Of a DNA stretch of 64,000 nucleotides, positions 19,379-28,299 are shown piece by piece. The notes beneath the pieces are model-generated. The model was not told the DNA's origin. It worked only from the letters and a program-made list of their open reading frames with translations, and made no database searches. The stretch lies in NCBI RefSeq assembly GCF_011758805.1, contig NZ_JAANOW010000003.1, positions 248,001 through 312,000 of the forward strand, given 5' to 3'. A program made the position numbers and the translations under genes. Source of the DNA: Mycolicibacterium fluoranthenivorans (GTDB lineage Bacteria > Actinomycetota > Actinomycetes > Mycobacteriales > Mycobacteriaceae). Each line of letters opens with the position of its first letter. The stretch's first letter is position 1.

Positions 19379-20481
19379 AGTCCAGGGCGGGCCGCACTGT
19401 GGTGCATCTGACGCGGCCCACACTGCGCGAAACGCTCGGGCGGCTGGCGCCGGGCACCGACCTGCGTGACGGCCTGGAGCGCATCCTGCGCGGCCGCACC
19501 GGCGCGCTCATCGTGCTCGGCTACGACGACAGCGTGGACGCGATCTGCGACGGCGGGTTCGCCCTCGATGTCCGCTACGCACCGACCCGGCTGCGGGAGC
19601 TGTCGAAGATGGACGGTGCCGTCGTGCTGTCCAGTGACGGCACCCGGATTCTGCGGGCGAACGTCCAGTTGGTGCCGGACCCGTCCATCCCAACCGAGGA
19701 GTCCGGCACACGGCACCGCTCCGCGGAACGCACCGCGGTACAGACCGGCTACCCGGTGATCTCGGTCAGCCACTCGATGAGCATCGTGACCGTGTACGTC
19801 GCGGGCGAGCGCCACGTCGTCCCGGACACCCCGACCATCCTGTCGCGAGCCAACCAGACCATCGCCACCCTGGAGCGTTACAAGTCGCGCCTGGACGAGG
19901 TCAACCGCCAGCTCTCGACGGCCGAGATCGAGGACTTCGTCACGCTGCGCGATGTCATGACCGTGGTGCAGCGCCTGGAGATGGTCCGCCGGATCAGCCT
20001 GGAGATCGACGCCGACGTGGTCGAGCTGGGGACCGACGGGCGGCAGCTACAGCTGCAGCTGGAGGAGCTGGTGGGTGACAACGGCACCGCCCGAGAACTG
20101 ATCGTGCGGGACTATCACGCCAACCCGGATCCGCCGAGTGCCGCTCAGGTCACCGCGACCATGGAAGAGCTGGACGCGCTCTCCGATAACGAGTTGCTCG
20201 ACTTCACAGCTCTGGCAAGGGTTTTCGGCTATCCGTCGACGGTCGAGGCGCAGGATTCGGCGATGAGCTCACGCGGGTACCGCGCGATGGCAGGTATCCC
20301 GCGACTGCAGTTCGCCCATGTCGACCTGCTGGTCCGGTCGTTCGGGTCGCTGCAGGGTGTGCTCGCGGCCAGCGCCAGCGATCTGCAATCGGTGGACGGG
20401 ATCGGCTCGATGTGGGCCCGGCATATCCGCGAGGGTCTGTCGCAGCTGGCCGAGTCGACGATCGCCGACCAGCTGGCCTGA
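19369..20481 (+). CDS. disA: DNA integrity scanning diadenylate cyclase DisA
   Basis: A 370-residue octameric enzyme that makes c-di-AMP from two ATP. The DAC domain holds the DGA motif (KMDGAVVLS near 79-87) and the RHR motif (GTRHRSAER near 109-117). A central helical spine (about 155-290) leads to a C-terminal RuvA-like helix-hairpin-helix DNA-binding domain (about 300-365, [13 protein letters not shown]). All catalytic residues are present. ATG 19369 lies within the radA 3' end, as elsewhere in mycobacteria. Confidence 0.97.
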   Translation: MSVKSRAGRTVVHLTRPTLRETLGRLAPGTDLRDGLERILRGRTGALIVLGYDDSVDAICDGGFALDVRYAPTRLRELSKMDGAVVLSSDGTRILRANVQLVPDPSIPTEESGTRHRSAERTAVQTGYPVISVSHSMSIVTVYVAGERHVVPDTPTILSRANQTIATLERYKSRLDEVNRQLSTAEIEDFVTLRDVMTVVQRLEMVRRISLEIDADVVELGTDGRQLQLQLEELVGDNGTARELIVRDYHANPDPPSAAQVTATMEELDALSDNELLDFTALARVFGYPSTVEAQDSAMSSRGYRAMAGIPRLQFAHVDLLVRSFGSLQGVLAASASDLQSVDGIGSMWARHIREGLSQLAESTIADQLA

Positions 20482-21282
20482 CTATCCGCCCGGTGCGGGT
20501 GCGGGCTCGGCCGGTGCCGGCTCGGCCGGGGGTGCCGCCGGTTCGGCGGGCGGTGCGCCCGGGTCGGCGGGCTTGGACTCGGCCAGGATGAACGGCACCG
20601 GGGCCGACCGCAGATTACCCAGCTGCACCAGCAGGTTGTACGTGCCGGGGCCGATCGGCGAGCGGGGCAACGGGCAGTTCGGGGCCGAACCCATGCCGGT
20701 CCAGGTCACCTCGGTGGTGACCTGTTCGCCCGGGTTGAAGGTCTTCACCAGGGTCTCGTTGGACGGGGCGCAGTCCAGGTTCGACCACAGCCGGTTGTTG
20801 TCCAGCGAGTAGACGTAGGCCGACAGCACGGCCGCGCCGACGTCACGCTTGCACGCCACCAGCCCGATATTCGTCACGACCATGGTGAACTTCGGTTGAT
20901 CGCCCATCACATAGTCGGGGGCACTGGTGATGCCCTTGACCGCCAGGGTCGAATCGGGGCAGTCGTCACCCTCTTTGAGCACCGGCGGCGGCGTGACCGC
21001 CGCGGTCGGCGTCGGCGTGGGTACCGGTGCCTGCTGGGCGGGCACCACCGGTGTCTTCACGCCCGGGGTCTCACCGGGAAGCGGAGTGGGCGCCGCGTTG
21101 GCACTTGTCGCCGCGGTCTTGTCCGCGGTCGGTGTTCCCGAGCTGGTGCTGTTTGCCACCACGATCGCCACGATGCCGACGACGACCATGAGTACGACGA
21201 CCGCGATACCGATCGCCGCAATCCGGCGCCGTCGGTAGATCTGGGACGGCGTAGGGCCACCATGCGGTTCGACGTCAAGCAC
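20482..21282 (-). CDS. Membrane-anchored proline-rich protein (Rv3587c-like)
   Basis: A 266-residue protein with a short cytosolic N terminus, one membrane helix (about 22-43) and an extracytoplasmic part. That part has a Pro/Thr/Ala linker (about 48-98), a globular beta-type domain with four cysteines (CPDS near 106, CKRD near 142, CAPS near 165, CPLP near 199), and a C-terminal Pro/Ala/Glu tail of PAEP repeats. It corresponds to Rv3587c. The stop abuts the disA stop with no gap. The function is unknown, but a cell-wall-spanning role is plausible from architecture. Confidence 0.82.
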   Translation of the reverse strand: MLDVEPHGGPTPSQIYRRRRIAAIGIAVVVLMVVVGIVAIVVANSTSSGTPTADKTAATSANAAPTPLPGETPGVKTPVVPAQQAPVPTPTPTAAVTPPPVLKEGDDCPDSTLAVKGITSAPDYVMGDQPKFTMVVTNIGLVACKRDVGAAVLSAYVYSLDNNRLWSNLDCAPSNETLVKTFNPGEQVTTEVTWTGMGSAPNCPLPRSPIGPGTYNLLVQLGNLRSAPVPFILAESKPADPGAPPAEPAAPPAEPAPAEPAPAPGG

Positions 21283-21371
21283 GATCTCAACGGTAAGCCG
21301 CGCTCACGCGCTGCCGTCCGAGGCGGCCCGGCGTGTCGGCCTCAGGCTTTTATCCGATCCGCGCTTACGCG

Positions 21372-21992
21372 TCAAGCCTCGCCGATATCACCGAGATGAT
21401 CTCGCAACACAACCTTGCCGTCGGACAGCTGGTAGGTGAGGCCGACGATGGCCAGCGTGCCGGCATTCACCCGTTCGGCGATGGCGGTCGACCGCGCCAT
21501 CAACTGCACGCCGGTCTCGGTGACGTGCCGGGTCTCGAACTCGTCGACCCTGGTCAGACCGTCGCGGCGGCCCAGCAGGATGGACGGGGTGACGCGCTCG
21601 ACGATGTCACGGATGTAGCCGCCGGGCACCGCACCCTCGTCCAGCGCCGACAGGGTGGCCTTCACCGCGCCGCAACTGTCGTGTCCGAGCACGACGATCA
21701 GCGGCACGTTGAGTACCACCACCGCGTATTCGATGGACCCGAGCACGGCCGAATCGATGACGTGTCCCGCGGTACGGACCACGAACATGTCGCCGAGACC
21801 CTGATCGAAGATGAGTTCCGCGGCCACCCGGCTGTCACCGCAGCCGAACACCACCGCGGTGGGCTTCTGAGAAGCGGTCAGGCTCGCCCGGTAGGCGATG
21901 CCCTGGCTGGGATGCACCGGTTCGCCGGCGACGAAGCGCTCGTTACCCTCCTTGAGTGCCTTCCACGCGGATATCGGGTTCGAGTTCGGCAT
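21372..21992 (-). CDS. canB: Beta-class carbonic anhydrase
   Basis: A 206-residue beta carbonic anhydrase interconverting CO2 and bicarbonate. Zinc ligands and the catalytic dyad are in FGCGDSR (Cys about 50, Asp 52, Arg 54) and LGHDSCG (His about 103, Cys 106). The ATG at 21992 gives MPNSNPISAWKALKEGNERF, as in Rv3588c; an upstream start at 22058 would run inside mutY. Its start codon overlaps the mutY start codon on the other strand. Confidence 0.95.
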   Translation of the reverse strand: MPNSNPISAWKALKEGNERFVAGEPVHPSQGIAYRASLTASQKPTAVVFGCGDSRVAAELIFDQGLGDMFVVRTAGHVIDSAVLGSIEYAVVVLNVPLIVVLGHDSCGAVKATLSALDEGAVPGGYIRDIVERVTPSILLGRRDGLTRVDEFETRHVTETGVQLMARSTAIAERVNAGTLAIVGLTYQLSDGKVVLRDHLGDIGEA

Positions 21993-22941
21993 GACGCCCA
22001 TTCTGCCCGAGACGCCGGCAACGATCGACCCGACCATCGACTCGCTCGAGCTGATCACCTGGTTCGGTCACGCCCAGCGCGACCTGCCGTGGCGCCGACC
22101 GGGGGTGTCGGCGTGGCAGATCATGGTCAGCGAGTTCATGCTGCAGCAGACGCCGGTGTCGCGGGTCGAGCCGATCTGGCTGGACTGGATCGCCCGCTGG
22201 CCGACGCCGTCGGCCACCGCGGCCGCCGGACCCGCCGAGGTGCTGCGCGCCTGGGGCAAGCTGGGTTACCCGCGGCGGGCCATGCGTCTGCACGAGTGCG
22301 CGATGACCATCGCGGCCGAGCATGGCGACGTGGTGCCCGACGATGTGGAGACACTGCTGACGCTGCCCGGGGTCGGGGCCTACACCGCACGGGCGGTGGC
22401 ATGTTTCGCCTACGGCAAGCGGGTGCCGGTGGTGGACACCAACGTGCGGCGGGTGCTCTCGCGCGCCGTGCACGCTCGCGACGAGGCACCGGCCCGCGCC
22501 CGTGACCTCGACGACGTTGCGGCCCTGTTGCCCGAAGAAGATGCTGCGGCCCAACGTTTTTCGGCCGCACTGATGGAGCTGGGCGCAATCGTGTGCACGG
22601 CCCGGAGCCCGAGATGCGGGCTGTGCCCACTGAGCTCCTGCGGTTGGCGCGCTGCGGGCTATCCCACCAGGGAGGCCGGCGAAACACCGGCGCGCCGGGT
22701 GCAGAAGTATGCGGGCACCGATCGTCAGGTGCGCGGCCGGTTGCTCGACGTGTTGCGCGGCAGCACCGTGCCGGTCACCCGGGCCGCCCTGGACGTGGCC
22801 TGGACCTCCGATACCGCCCAGCGGGACCGCGCCCTGGACTCACTCCTGGTCGACGGGTTGGTGGAGCAGACCGCCGACGGCCTGTTCGCACTGGCGGGCG
22901 AGGGCGAAATTCACGACGCGCGGGCGAAACTGCGCCGGTAG
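21991..22941 (+). CDS. mutY: A/G-specific adenine DNA glycosylase MutY
   Basis: A 316-residue base-excision enzyme that removes adenine opposite 8-oxoguanine. Catalytic Glu lies in SEFMLQQT (about 45-52), the helix-hairpin-helix is LPGVGAYTA near 123, and the catalytic Asp is in VVDTNVRRV near 146. A [4Fe-4S] cluster motif C-x6-C-x2-C-x4-C falls near 197-212. ATG 21991 gives MTPILPE, like M. tuberculosis MutY; a longer frame from 21898 would overlap canB heavily. The 3' end overlaps the convergent regulator by 31 bases. Confidence 0.95.
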   Translation: MTPILPETPATIDPTIDSLELITWFGHAQRDLPWRRPGVSAWQIMVSEFMLQQTPVSRVEPIWLDWIARWPTPSATAAAGPAEVLRAWGKLGYPRRAMRLHECAMTIAAEHGDVVPDDVETLLTLPGVGAYTARAVACFAYGKRVPVVDTNVRRVLSRAVHARDEAPARARDLDDVAALLPEEDAAAQRFSAALMELGAIVCTARSPRCGLCPLSSCGWRAAGYPTREAGETPARRVQKYAGTDRQVRGRLLDVLRGSTVPVTRAALDVAWTSDTAQRDRALDSLLVDGLVEQTADGLFALAGEGEIHDARAKLRR

Positions 22942-23867
22942 TCCGATGGGGTCACCCCGATGACGCGGCGGAAGTGGTGGCGCAGCAGGGTCGCGGTACC
23001 GAAGCCCGACCGGTCGGCGACGCGGTCGATGTCCAGGTCGGTCTCCTCCAGCAGCCGCCGCGCGAAGAGCACGCGTTGGTCGGTGACCCACTGCATCGGG
23101 GTGGTGCCGGTCTCCTCGACGAAGCGTCGGGCGAAGGTGCGCGCCGACATGCTGGCGCGGGCGGCCAGGGTGCCGACGGTGTGCGGTTCCTTGAGGTTGG
23201 CCAGGATCCAATCCAGTTGCGGGGCAAATCCTTCCGAACATCGCATCGGGATGGGCTGGTCGATGTACTGGCGCTGGCCGCCGTCGCGCTGGGGCGGCAC
23301 CACCATGCGGCGGGCAATCTTGTTGGTGACCTCGCTGCCCAGCTCGCGCCGAACCAGATGCAGGCAGGCGTCGATACCGGCGGCGGTACCGGCACTGGTG
23401 ATCAGGTTGCCGTCGTCGACAAAGAGCACATTGCGGTCCACCCGCGCGGTCGGATACATGCGCGCGAGTTCGTCGGCGTGCATCCAGTGCGTGGTGCACG
23501 GCCGTCCGTCCAGCAGGCCCGCCGCACCGACCACGAAGGCGCCCGAGCACACGGTGAGGATGATCGAGCCGGCGGCCGCGGCCGCGCGTAGTGCTTCCAG
23601 GGCTTCTTCGGGATATTCGCCGTACCGGGTGCTGACGGCGGGGACGGCGACCAGGTCGGCGCCGATGAGCGCCGAGAAATCGTGATCGGGGGTGATCTGA
23701 GCACCCACCGACGTGCGCAACGGCGCACCGGCGACCGGACCGCAGATCTTGAAGTCGAAGTTGGGCACGCCATCGGCGGACCGGTCGATTCCGAAGACCT
23801 CGCAGATGACCCCGAACTCGAAAACCGCTAGACCGTTCAGCACCATCGCCGATACGCTTTTCATCAT
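22911..23867 (-). CDS. GlxA-family AraC-type regulator with DJ-1/PfpI domain
   Basis: A 318-residue two-domain regulator. Residues 1 to about 170 form a DJ-1/PfpI-like domain with the Cys elbow TVCSGAFVVG (about 104-113). Residues about 215-315 form the AraC/XylS DNA-binding domain (VGTLAARASMSARTFARRF, then IDRVADRSGFGTATLLRHHF). Family members often control amine, carnitine or arginine catabolism, but no catabolic operon adjoins it, so its target is unknown. The start at 23867 could be either of two consecutive ATG codons. Confidence 0.9.
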   Translation of the reverse strand: MMKSVSAMVLNGLAVFEFGVICEVFGIDRSADGVPNFDFKICGPVAGAPLRTSVGAQITPDHDFSALIGADLVAVPAVSTRYGEYPEEALEALRAAAAAGSIILTVCSGAFVVGAAGLLDGRPCTTHWMHADELARMYPTARVDRNVLFVDDGNLITSAGTAAGIDACLHLVRRELGSEVTNKIARRMVVPPQRDGGQRQYIDQPIPMRCSEGFAPQLDWILANLKEPHTVGTLAARASMSARTFARRFVEETGTTPMQWVTDQRVLFARRLLEETDLDIDRVADRSGFGTATLLRHHFRRVIGVTPSDYRRSFARAS

Positions 23868-23939
23868 GGCAGCATCTTATCCAACTGGGGCAGTGCTGCC
23901 ACTGTTCGGCTGGATATCGACTGTCGAAGAATTACTGCC

Positions 23940-24221
23940 ATGACCGTTGCCCTCGCCATCCTGATCTTGTTGGCCCCCTTCGCCCTCGCGATAACCCTGG
24001 GCTGGCTGGCCAATCGCTCACATGTCCTGCGTCTGCACCTTGACCAGTTCCGGGTCCCCGTCTCGGCGTGGGACCGGGTGTTCGACATCGACCCCGATGC
24101 GTCCCGGAGTTCCGGCGATTCTGACGCGGCCCGCATCCAGCACGACCTGGATGCGATCCGCACCCGCTTCGAGGAGTCCCCCGCCTGGCCGTCCTCAGGT
24201 GTCCTGGGCGAACGTCGATAG
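23940..24221 (+). CDS. Small single-span membrane protein, hypothetical
   Basis: A 93-residue protein with one strong N-terminal membrane helix (about 2-24, LAILILLAPFALAITLGWLA) and a charged cytosolic or external tail that includes DSDAARIQHDLDAIRTRFEE, likely helical. I do not recognise the family. The ATG at 23940 lies 72 bases from the divergent GlxA-type regulator. The 3' end overlaps the convergent hydrolase by 27 bases. Codon usage looks normal for the neighbourhood, which supports it being real. Confidence 0.6.
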   Translation: MTVALAILILLAPFALAITLGWLANRSHVLRLHLDQFRVPVSAWDRVFDIDPDASRSSGDSDAARIQHDLDAIRTRFEESPAWPSSGVLGERR

Positions 24222-24977
24222 GAACGACTCCACCGCGGCGCGATATTCCTCGGGCGCATCGTCGTGGATGAGGTGGCCGGCCCCCGGTACGTGCAGATAT
24301 GTGGTGCGGTGCCCGAGCTCTGCCATCCGTTTCATCTGGCCCGGTGGGGCGACGGTGCCCCCGGCCTCCAGCAGCAGAACCGGTACCCGGACCGCCCGCC
24401 ACTGCTCCCAGTAGTCACGGGTGCCCCACTGCGCCGCGATCTCGAGCCATCTGGCGGGCCGGCCGTGCAGGCGCCAGCCGGACGGCGTCCGGTCGAAGGC
24501 ATCGAGAAAGTACTGCCCGGCCACCGGACCGAACTCGTCATGAACCTGCTGCGCCGAGGTGAACTCGAGCGGCAGCGCATGCAGCCACGGCTCCCAGGCC
24601 CCCGTGGTCTGGCCTTTGAAGTCCGGCGCCATATCCTCCACCACCACGGCCTTCACCAGTTCCGGCCGCGCGGCGGCCAGACACCAGGAGTGCAACCCAC
24701 CCATGGAGTGCCCGATCAGGATCGCCGGCCGGCCCAGCTCGGCCACCGCGTCGGCCAGATCCGCCACGAAACGCTCGGTACTGACCGGATGCGGATCCTC
24801 GACCTCGTGACCCCGGTGCCAGGGGGCGTCATAGGTGTACACCGCCCCGAACCGGGTCAACCACGGCAGCTGACGCGACCAGGTGCTGCCGCGTCCCATC
24901 AACCCGTGTACCAGGACCAATGGGGCGCCGGCCGAATCGGCCGGACCTCCCCTGGCGGTCAGAAGTGCGGCGCGCAT
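24195..24977 (-). CDS. Alpha/beta-hydrolase (Rv3591c-like)
   Basis: A 260-residue cytosolic alpha/beta-hydrolase. The oxyanion HGLMG is at 24-28, the nucleophile Ser91 in GHSMGG, and the catalytic His in GAGHLIH near 237. No cap signature lets me assign a substrate. It corresponds by position to Rv3591c, divergent from mhuD by 56 bases. Confidence 0.88.
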   Translation of the reverse strand: MRAALLTARGGPADSAGAPLVLVHGLMGRGSTWSRQLPWLTRFGAVYTYDAPWHRGHEVEDPHPVSTERFVADLADAVAELGRPAILIGHSMGGLHSWCLAAARPELVKAVVVEDMAPDFKGQTTGAWEPWLHALPLEFTSAQQVHDEFGPVAGQYFLDAFDRTPSGWRLHGRPARWLEIAAQWGTRDYWEQWRAVRVPVLLLEAGGTVAPPGQMKRMAELGHRTTYLHVPGAGHLIHDDAPEEYRAAVESFLSTFAQDT

Positions 24978-25033
24978 GTCGCCATCCTGCCGCGCGGGTG
25001 TCCGGGTAGGCGGCCCCAGGTAACCTCAGTCGC

Positions 25034-25351
25034 ATGCCCGTCGTGAAGATCAATGCCATCGAGGTCCCGCCCGACGCCGGCCCGGAGCTGGAGAAGCGGT
25101 TCGCGCACCGCGCGCACGCCGTGGACAACCAGCCGGGCTTCCTCGGCTTCCAGCTGCTGCGCCCCGTCAAGGGCGAGAACCGCTACTTCGTGGTGACGCA
25201 GTGGGAGTCCGACGAGGCGTTCCAGGCGTGGGCCAACGGCCCCGCCGTGGAAGCACATGCCGGTCAGCAGAAGAACCCGGTGGCCACCGGTGCATCACTT
25301 CTGGAGTTCGAGGTTGTGTTGGACGTTGCGGGGACCGGCACCGCGTCCTGA
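25034..25351 (+). CDS. mhuD: Haem-degrading monooxygenase MhuD
   Basis: A 105-residue ABM-fold protein that breaks down haem to mycobilin and iron, so the cell can use host or environmental haem. The catalytic set known for MhuD is present at the same numbers: Asn7, Trp66 and the haem ligand His75. The length equals that of Rv3592. It is followed by lpqF, whose likely start lies inside this gene's 3' end. Iron-responsive control is expected from the family, but I did not find a clear IdeR box in the 56-base upstream gap. Confidence 0.96.
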   Translation: MPVVKINAIEVPPDAGPELEKRFAHRAHAVDNQPGFLGFQLLRPVKGENRYFVVTQWESDEAFQAWANGPAVEAHAGQQKNPVATGASLLEFEVVLDVAGTGTAS

Positions 25352-26690
25352 CGGTGCTCGAGCAGCCCGCCGCTTCGCGGCGCTGATCGGCACCCTCGCC
25401 CTCGCCACCGTATCGCTGGGCGGCTGCACACCGGCCAGCACACCACCCGCCAACGCGGGTGACGCCGTCATCAGGACGAACACGCCGCCGGGCGTGCGCG
25501 CCAAACAGCTGATGGACATGCTGAATTCGGACTGGCCGATCGGTCCGGTCGGGGTGAAAACCCTTGCGGTGCCTTCTCAGGTCGACGATATCGGCACCAC
25601 GATGGACATGATGTGGTGGGACCGGCCCTACACGCTGGCCGGTGTCGATATCGGAGCCGGTGCCGCCACCCTGCACGTGGTGACGTCCTACGGCGCGCGC
25701 CAGGACATCGAGCTGCGCACCGATGACAGCAGCACCCTGGTCGACCGCATGACGGTGACGAATCAGCCTCTGGCCCTGCATAGTTGGGCCGACGTCGACG
25801 CGGTGCTCGCCAAGACCGGTGCGCGCTACGCCTACCAGCTGTCCAAGGTCGACAACGGCAAGTGTGTGAAGGTGGCGGGCACCAACACCACCCAATCCCT
25901 GCCGCTGGCATCGATTTTCAAGCTCTACGTGCTCTACGCGGTGGCCGATGCCGTCAAGGCCGGCACGCTGGCGTGGGATGACCGGCTGACCATCACCGCC
26001 GAAGCCAAGAAGCTCGGATCGTCGGGTTTCGACAAATTGCCCCCAGGTGCGCAGATATCGGTACGCGATGCCGCCGGAAAAATGATCGCCACCAGCGACA
26101 ACATGGCGACCGACCTGCTGATCGGGCGACTGGGCCCGGGAGCGGTCGAACGTGCGCTGGTCGCGGCCGGGCACCACGATCCGGCGAGTATGACGCCGTT
26201 CCCCACCATGCACGAGATCTTCTCGATCGGTTGGGGCGAGCCCGATCTGCGCGCGCAGTGGCAACACGCCGACGCCGCGGGCCGCGGAGCCCTGCTGCAG
26301 CAGACCAGTACCCGGCCCTATGAACCCGATCCGCTGCGGACCCACTCCCCCGCGTCGGCGTACGGAGCCGAGTGGTACGGCAGCGCCGAGGATATCTGCC
26401 GGGTGCACGCCGCCCTGCAGACCGGGGCGGTCGGGGTGGCCGCGCCCGTGCGCGACATCATGTCGTTCATCCCCGGTATCGATCTGGATCGCACCGAGTG
26501 GCCCTATATCGGCGCCAAGGCGGGCAACCTGCCCGGCGAACTCACCTTCAGCTGGTACGCGGTCGACCGCGCCGGCCAGGCCTGGGTGTTGAGCCTGCAG
26601 ACGAACTGGCCGCGGTTCTACAGTGTGCGCACCGCGGGCTGGCTGATGACCGTCATCAAGCAGATGTGGGCCCTGGCGCATCACGGTTAG
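25326..26690 (+). CDS. lpqF: LpqF, beta-lactamase-like lipoprotein
   Basis: About 454 residues, an envelope lipoprotein with lipobox SLGGC (Cys34). The C-terminal domain has the class A beta-lactamase fold motifs: SxxK (SIFK near 196), SDN (TSDNMATD near 259) and a KAG triad (AKAGNLPGE near 395) in place of KTG. The N-terminal part (about 45-150) is a cystatin-like domain as in Rv3593. TTG 25326 is preferred because it yields a normal signal peptide and the 452-residue family length; GTG 25290 is possible. The role is probably cell-wall related rather than drug resistance, which is uncertain. Confidence 0.85.
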   Translation: MRGPAPRPDGARAARRFAALIGTLALATVSLGGCTPASTPPANAGDAVIRTNTPPGVRAKQLMDMLNSDWPIGPVGVKTLAVPSQVDDIGTTMDMMWWDRPYTLAGVDIGAGAATLHVVTSYGARQDIELRTDDSSTLVDRMTVTNQPLALHSWADVDAVLAKTGARYAYQLSKVDNGKCVKVAGTNTTQSLPLASIFKLYVLYAVADAVKAGTLAWDDRLTITAEAKKLGSSGFDKLPPGAQISVRDAAGKMIATSDNMATDLLIGRLGPGAVERALVAAGHHDPASMTPFPTMHEIFSIGWGEPDLRAQWQHADAAGRGALLQQTSTRPYEPDPLRTHSPASAYGAEWYGSAEDICRVHAALQTGAVGVAAPVRDIMSFIPGIDLDRTEWPYIGAKAGNLPGELTFSWYAVDRAGQAWVLSLQTNWPRFYSVRTAGWLMTVIKQMWALAHHG

Positions 26691-27238
26691 GGGCGCGAGC
26701 GCACCGTCCAGGTGTGCCCGCGGAAATGCATCACGGTACGGCTCACCGGCGCGATATCCAGGCGCCAGAACGACTTCGGCGGCGCGTCCAGGGCGTTGAG
26801 GATCGCCGCCCGGATGACGGCGGGGTGCGTCACGGCGACCACCCGGGCACGGGTGCCGGTCAACGTGTCCAACCACGTCCGCACCCGGGCGATCAGGTCG
26901 ACGATCGTCTCGCCACCGTGCGGTGCCTGCCCCGGATCGGTGAGCCACACCGCCAGCTCTGCCGGATCGACGCCACTGAGGACATCGCCCCGCCACCTGC
27001 CGCAATCCAGATCGGCCAGCGCCGATTCGGTGCGGGCGCGCAGCCCCAGCAGTTCGGCGGTCCGCACCGCCCGTTGCTCCGGGCCGCACAGGGCGATGTC
27101 CACCGGTCCGAGGTCGACCGTGGCATCGGCCTGGCGGTGCCCGAGGGCATTGAGCGGTTCGTCGGTGGGGAATCGCCCGGCCGCCATGGCATCGGTCATG
27201 GCATGTGACACCAGGGTCAGCCGGACGACTTCACTCAC
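26687..27238 (-). CDS. Histidine phosphatase-like protein with altered RHG motif
   Basis: A 183-residue phosphoglycerate-mutase-fold protein. The catalytic RHG is replaced by SHA (TLVSHAMTDAM, 8-18), which keeps the nucleophile His but loses the first phosphate-binding Arg. The second Arg (GPEQRAVRTAELLG near 52) and second His (VTHPAVIRAAI near 136) remain. It lies 10 bases downstream of cbtA in the riboswitch-controlled cobalt operon, so it may act on a cobalamin precursor phosphate, as alpha-ribazole phosphatase does. That role is inference. It converges on lpqF with a 4-base overlap. Confidence 0.8.
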   Translation of the reverse strand: MSEVVRLTLVSHAMTDAMAAGRFPTDEPLNALGHRQADATVDLGPVDIALCGPEQRAVRTAELLGLRARTESALADLDCGRWRGDVLSGVDPAELAVWLTDPGQAPHGGETIVDLIARVRTWLDTLTGTRARVVAVTHPAVIRAAILNALDAPPKSFWRLDIAPVSRTVMHFRGHTWTVRSRP

Positions 27239-27248
27239 CGGGTTTCGC

Positions 27249-28061
27249 TCACGCGGAAAGACTGGCCTCCGACAGACCGGACCCCGAGCGCTTGCCTTCG
27301 AGCAGTCGCGACGCCAAAGCCCCGAACACCAGCCCGATGGTCGCCCACATGACCACCTGCGTGCCCAGCGAATACAGCCGGAACTCGTAGAGATCGTCGG
27401 CGGCGAAACCGGGGAAGATGATCGTGCCCGCGGCGTCGGTGACCGGTCCCGGCATCTCGTCGATCGTGGGCAGGATCAGGAACACGACCGCCATCGACAC
27501 GATGTAGTCGGCAGCCCCGATCAGAGTGGCGTTCCAGACCCCGAACCGCGGCGCGAGCCGCCGGCCCAGCAATACCGATCCGACGAACAGACCCGCGGAG
27601 AGCACCACGACGAGCAGGTAGAGCATGGTCCGCTGTTTGATCGTCTCGTCCAGGCTGGTCGCCGGGGGACTGGGCGGGTACTTCAGCGCAGGGACCACCC
27701 AGAGCGACAGCAGCATGCCGCCGGCAACCAACACCGACAGCGCCCGTGCGGACAGAGTGGTCACCCGGCCGTACGTCGCGCAGAAGACGACGGCCAGCAG
27801 CGCACCCATGGCCAGACCGAAGGCCAGTACGCCGAAGCCCATACCGATATTGGACTGCACGCCGCGGGTGAACAGTTCGACACCGTGCTCGTGGGCGCCG
27901 TGCGCATGGCCCTCCAGGGACTCACGAGCGGCGCCGACACCGTCCTCGAAGTCGATGGCCCGGCCGATCACCGGTTCGATGAAGATCTTTGCAAAGACGA
28001 ACGCGGCCAAGCCGCCGAGGGCGCCGGCCAGCAGACCGCGCCCGATGAGGTGTTTTTCCAT
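27249..28061 (-). CDS. cbtA: Cobalt transporter subunit CbtA
   Basis: A 270-residue membrane protein with about six to seven helices. A His-rich external loop (GHAHGAHEHG near 51-60) follows the first helix and probably collects cobalt. CbtA with CbtB is a predicted B12-regulated cobalt uptake system. ATG 28061 gives MEKHLIGRG with the first helix at about 9-27; longer in-frame reading from 28169 covers cbtB. It lies between cbtB (22 bases upstream) and the phosphatase-like gene. Confidence 0.9.
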   Translation of the reverse strand: MEKHLIGRGLLAGALGGLAAFVFAKIFIEPVIGRAIDFEDGVGAARESLEGHAHGAHEHGVELFTRGVQSNIGMGFGVLAFGLAMGALLAVVFCATYGRVTTLSARALSVLVAGGMLLSLWVVPALKYPPSPPATSLDETIKQRTMLYLLVVVLSAGLFVGSVLLGRRLAPRFGVWNATLIGAADYIVSMAVVFLILPTIDEMPGPVTDAAGTIIFPGFAADDLYEFRLYSLGTQVVMWATIGLVFGALASRLLEGKRSGSGLSEASLSA

Positions 28062-28083
28062 TGGTGTATCCCGTATGCCCTGA

Positions 28084-28299
28084 TCAGTGGCAGGGGAAGC
28101 CGAGGAGGTGCCGCGCGTCGTGCACGAACTCGTGCACGTAGGTGTTGTTACCGAACACCGAGGTGGCACCTTGGTCCATACCGACGAAGTAGAGCACCAG
28201 CAGCGCCAGGAAAGCGGTCGCCGACAACCACACCACGGCGCGCGCGGCGGAGAGATCGATGGCGGGCACCCGGGTCTGATGCGCCTCAGGAGAAGTCAT
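28084..28299 (-). CDS. cbtB: Cobalt transporter subunit CbtB
   Basis: A 71-residue protein with a single membrane helix (about 22-44) and the CbtB C-terminal signature HEFVHDARHLLGFPCH, which supplies His and Cys ligands. ATG 28299 follows the site aaagga by about 8 bases; a start at 28368 would place the N terminus inside the riboswitch. It is the first gene of cbtB-cbtA-phosphatase, directly under the cobalamin riboswitch. Confidence 0.92.
   Translation of the reverse strand: MTSPEAHQTRVPAIDLSAARAVVWLSATAFLALLVLYFVGMDQGATSVFGNNTYVHEFVHDARHLLGFPCH

Noticed and set aside
25326..26690. LpqF as a drug-resistance beta-lactamase
   Set aside because: The KTG motif is KAG, an extra N-terminal domain is present, and the protein is a lipoprotein of a conserved mycobacterial family, so resistance is not a supported call.
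25167..27089. Minus-strand open frame of about 640 codons opposite lpqF
   Set aside because: It is the shadow of lpqF and part of the phosphatase-like gene, with low-complexity translation.
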